From the NCBI GenBank assembly GCA_004194705.1, contig SADC01001110.1, positions 46,056 through 110,055 of the forward strand: a stretch of DNA of 64,000 nucleotides, in the 5' to 3' direction. The translations under genes and the position numbers were made by a program. A model generated the notes under the pieces. It was not told the DNA's origin and did no database searches. It worked only from the letters and a program-made list of their open reading frames with translations. Shown one piece after another: positions 62,790-64,000 of the stretch (within the stretch, counting starts at the first letter, position 1; each line of letters opens with the position of its first letter). The DNA is from Ditylenchus dipsaci. Its lineage: Eukaryota; Nematoda; Chromadorea; Rhabditida; Anguinidae.

Positions 62790-64000
62790 AGTTTTGAAAA
62801 TTCATCCAAAATACGACGAGAGACGCGATAGCTTTTCTATACCTGGACAGTAGACGTAGGAGCGAGCGAGCTGTTCATACGACTGATTCCAGGATGACCA
62901 TGATGAAGGAGCTTCAGCACAGCAGATTGATGAGGAGCGGGCACGACCACACGAGCACCAATAGCAAGCATTCTTTGACAATCGACAAATGATTTTTTTT
63001 TGCTTGTGAAAAGCTTCCACAATTTTGGCTATACGCTCTTTTCAGTGGCAATATGGCTCTTTTGATTGACCGAATGGCTCTTATTTTTTTTCATTAGCTA
63101 ACCAATCGGTAGTGACCAAGTTTTTGACTTGAACCAGAGCAGCATCTAAATTCGTAGCAGAGACCAGATCCTGGAATTTCAGCGAAAGATAGCGGACTGT
63201 CTCTTGTAGTTCAGCTACGGCATCATTTTTATACATCTGGAGAGCTCCCATAACGACATCAGCACTTGGAGTAGCAGCAGATTGTTCAGCGATGAGATGG
63301 GAGAAAGCATCGGCTTGACCAAAACCAGTTGTTCGCTGCATTCTTTGTGGAAGTCATACCCGAGCATTACCACAGACCATTGTTGAAGGCGATTAGCAGC
63401 ATGAAGAGGAACTCCTTTCTTGGAAACAAAAATAGCTAGCAGAGGCTGATGGTCCTTTTGAAGAGTGAAGCGACGCCCATAAATCATCTTGTGGAACTTT
63501 TTCACGGCGAAGACTAACGCTAGATTTTTTTTTCAATTTGAATGTAGTTCTTCTCAGCTGCAGACAGAGTTCAAGAAGCATGCACGACAGCTTTGAGAGA
63601 TCCATTAGGCATTTGATGAAGTAGCACCGCACCAATATCCACATTTGAAGCATCGGCGGCGATGTAATTGGCAAGAGCGGATTGTAGTGAGTGAGCAGGA
63701 TTGTAGTAGTGAGTGAACTTCTTTGATCTTGAGGAAAGCAGACTGGCAGGCACCATCTATTTCCAGAGCTTGTTTGTAGCAGTAGCAGATCCAACGGCTT
63801 TCTGATGTTGACCAGTATTAGGCAAAGGCTGGTAGAAATTGACCATCCCTAGATGAAAGGAGTGTTGGAACATCATTCGGAGGTGGAATATTGACCACGG
63901 CTTCGATCTTGGCTAGATCAGGACGACGGCCTCTTTGTCGATGATTTGTCCCAGATTTTGATAGAGCTTTGAAGAACGAGCATTTTTCCATTCTGACTTT
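62790..64000 (-). pseudogene. Ty3/gypsy-type retrotransposon pol, 3' part
   Basis: Reading down the minus strand from the window edge: the end of reverse transcriptase and start of RNase H (NYIAADASNVDIGAVLLHQM, with the D of AADAS), RNase H (KMIYGRRFTLQKDHQPLLAI, ANRLQQWSVVMLGYD), the linker (TTGFGQADAFSHLIAEQS), and the integrase zinc-binding region (AVLKLLHHGHPGISRM, HHCC pattern). Domain order is that of Ty3/gypsy elements. Frames change several times, so the copy is degenerate or carries missing bases; no LTR is seen at the 3' side before 62724. The upstream pol and gag lie beyond the window. Described only; no restored sequence is given. Confidence 0.83.

Overview
This is nuclear DNA of an invertebrate animal with an AT-rich genome, short introns (often about 45-60 bp) and a very heavy load of DNA transposons. 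Five host genes can be recognised from their encoded proteins: the 3' part of an SGT1/SUGT1-type co-chaperone (+), a roadblock-type dynein light chain (+), ATAD3 (+, 23 exons, fully reconstructed, 604 aa), a PERIOD-type circadian PAS protein (+, several exons), and the pseudouridine synthase PUS10 (-, many small exons). The phylum cannot be fixed from these genes; intron size and density would suit a nematode or another compact-intron ecdysozoan, but that is a guess.

Layout. 1-8.8 kb: SGT1, roadblock and ATAD3 in tandem on the + strand. 8.9-24 kb: no host gene seen; a foldback element, two head-to-tail Helitrons, several hAT, mariner and pogo-like non-autonomous elements, and a tRNA-derived inverted repeat. 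24-35 kb: an unassigned membrane-segment exon, then period, whose introns hold TTAA-flanked, hAT and other palindromic elements. 36-43 kb: nested palindromes around the remains of an unrecognised minus-strand gene. 43-53.4 kb: a nest of elements inside elements. 54-58.1 kb: PUS10 with five element insertions in its introns. 58.2-62.7 kb: a 4.5 kb foldback that carries other elements, including one with a Mutator-like (MULE) transposase remnant. 62.8-64 kb: a degenerate Ty3/gypsy-type pol on the minus strand that runs off the window.

The most striking feature is a set of foldback elements whose inverted arms are arrays of 15-20 bp tandem units. Each element has its own unit sequence, but the plan is constant: short terminus (mostly GG or GGG), array arms facing inward, and a flanking duplication of 8-9 bp in several cases (9 bp exact at 44452-46031 and 58388-59642). 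One copy encloses a MULE-like transposase fragment, suggesting that this is a MULE lineage whose arms are replaced by ever-changing minisatellites. The palindromic MITE families here show the same behaviour: constant ends, interiors that differ in sequence but not in plan.

Several conserved coding exons (roadblock, PUS10 twice, probably period) are out of frame by exactly one missing base. Residual deletion errors in the assembly are the simplest explanation, so gene models here should be read with that in mind.
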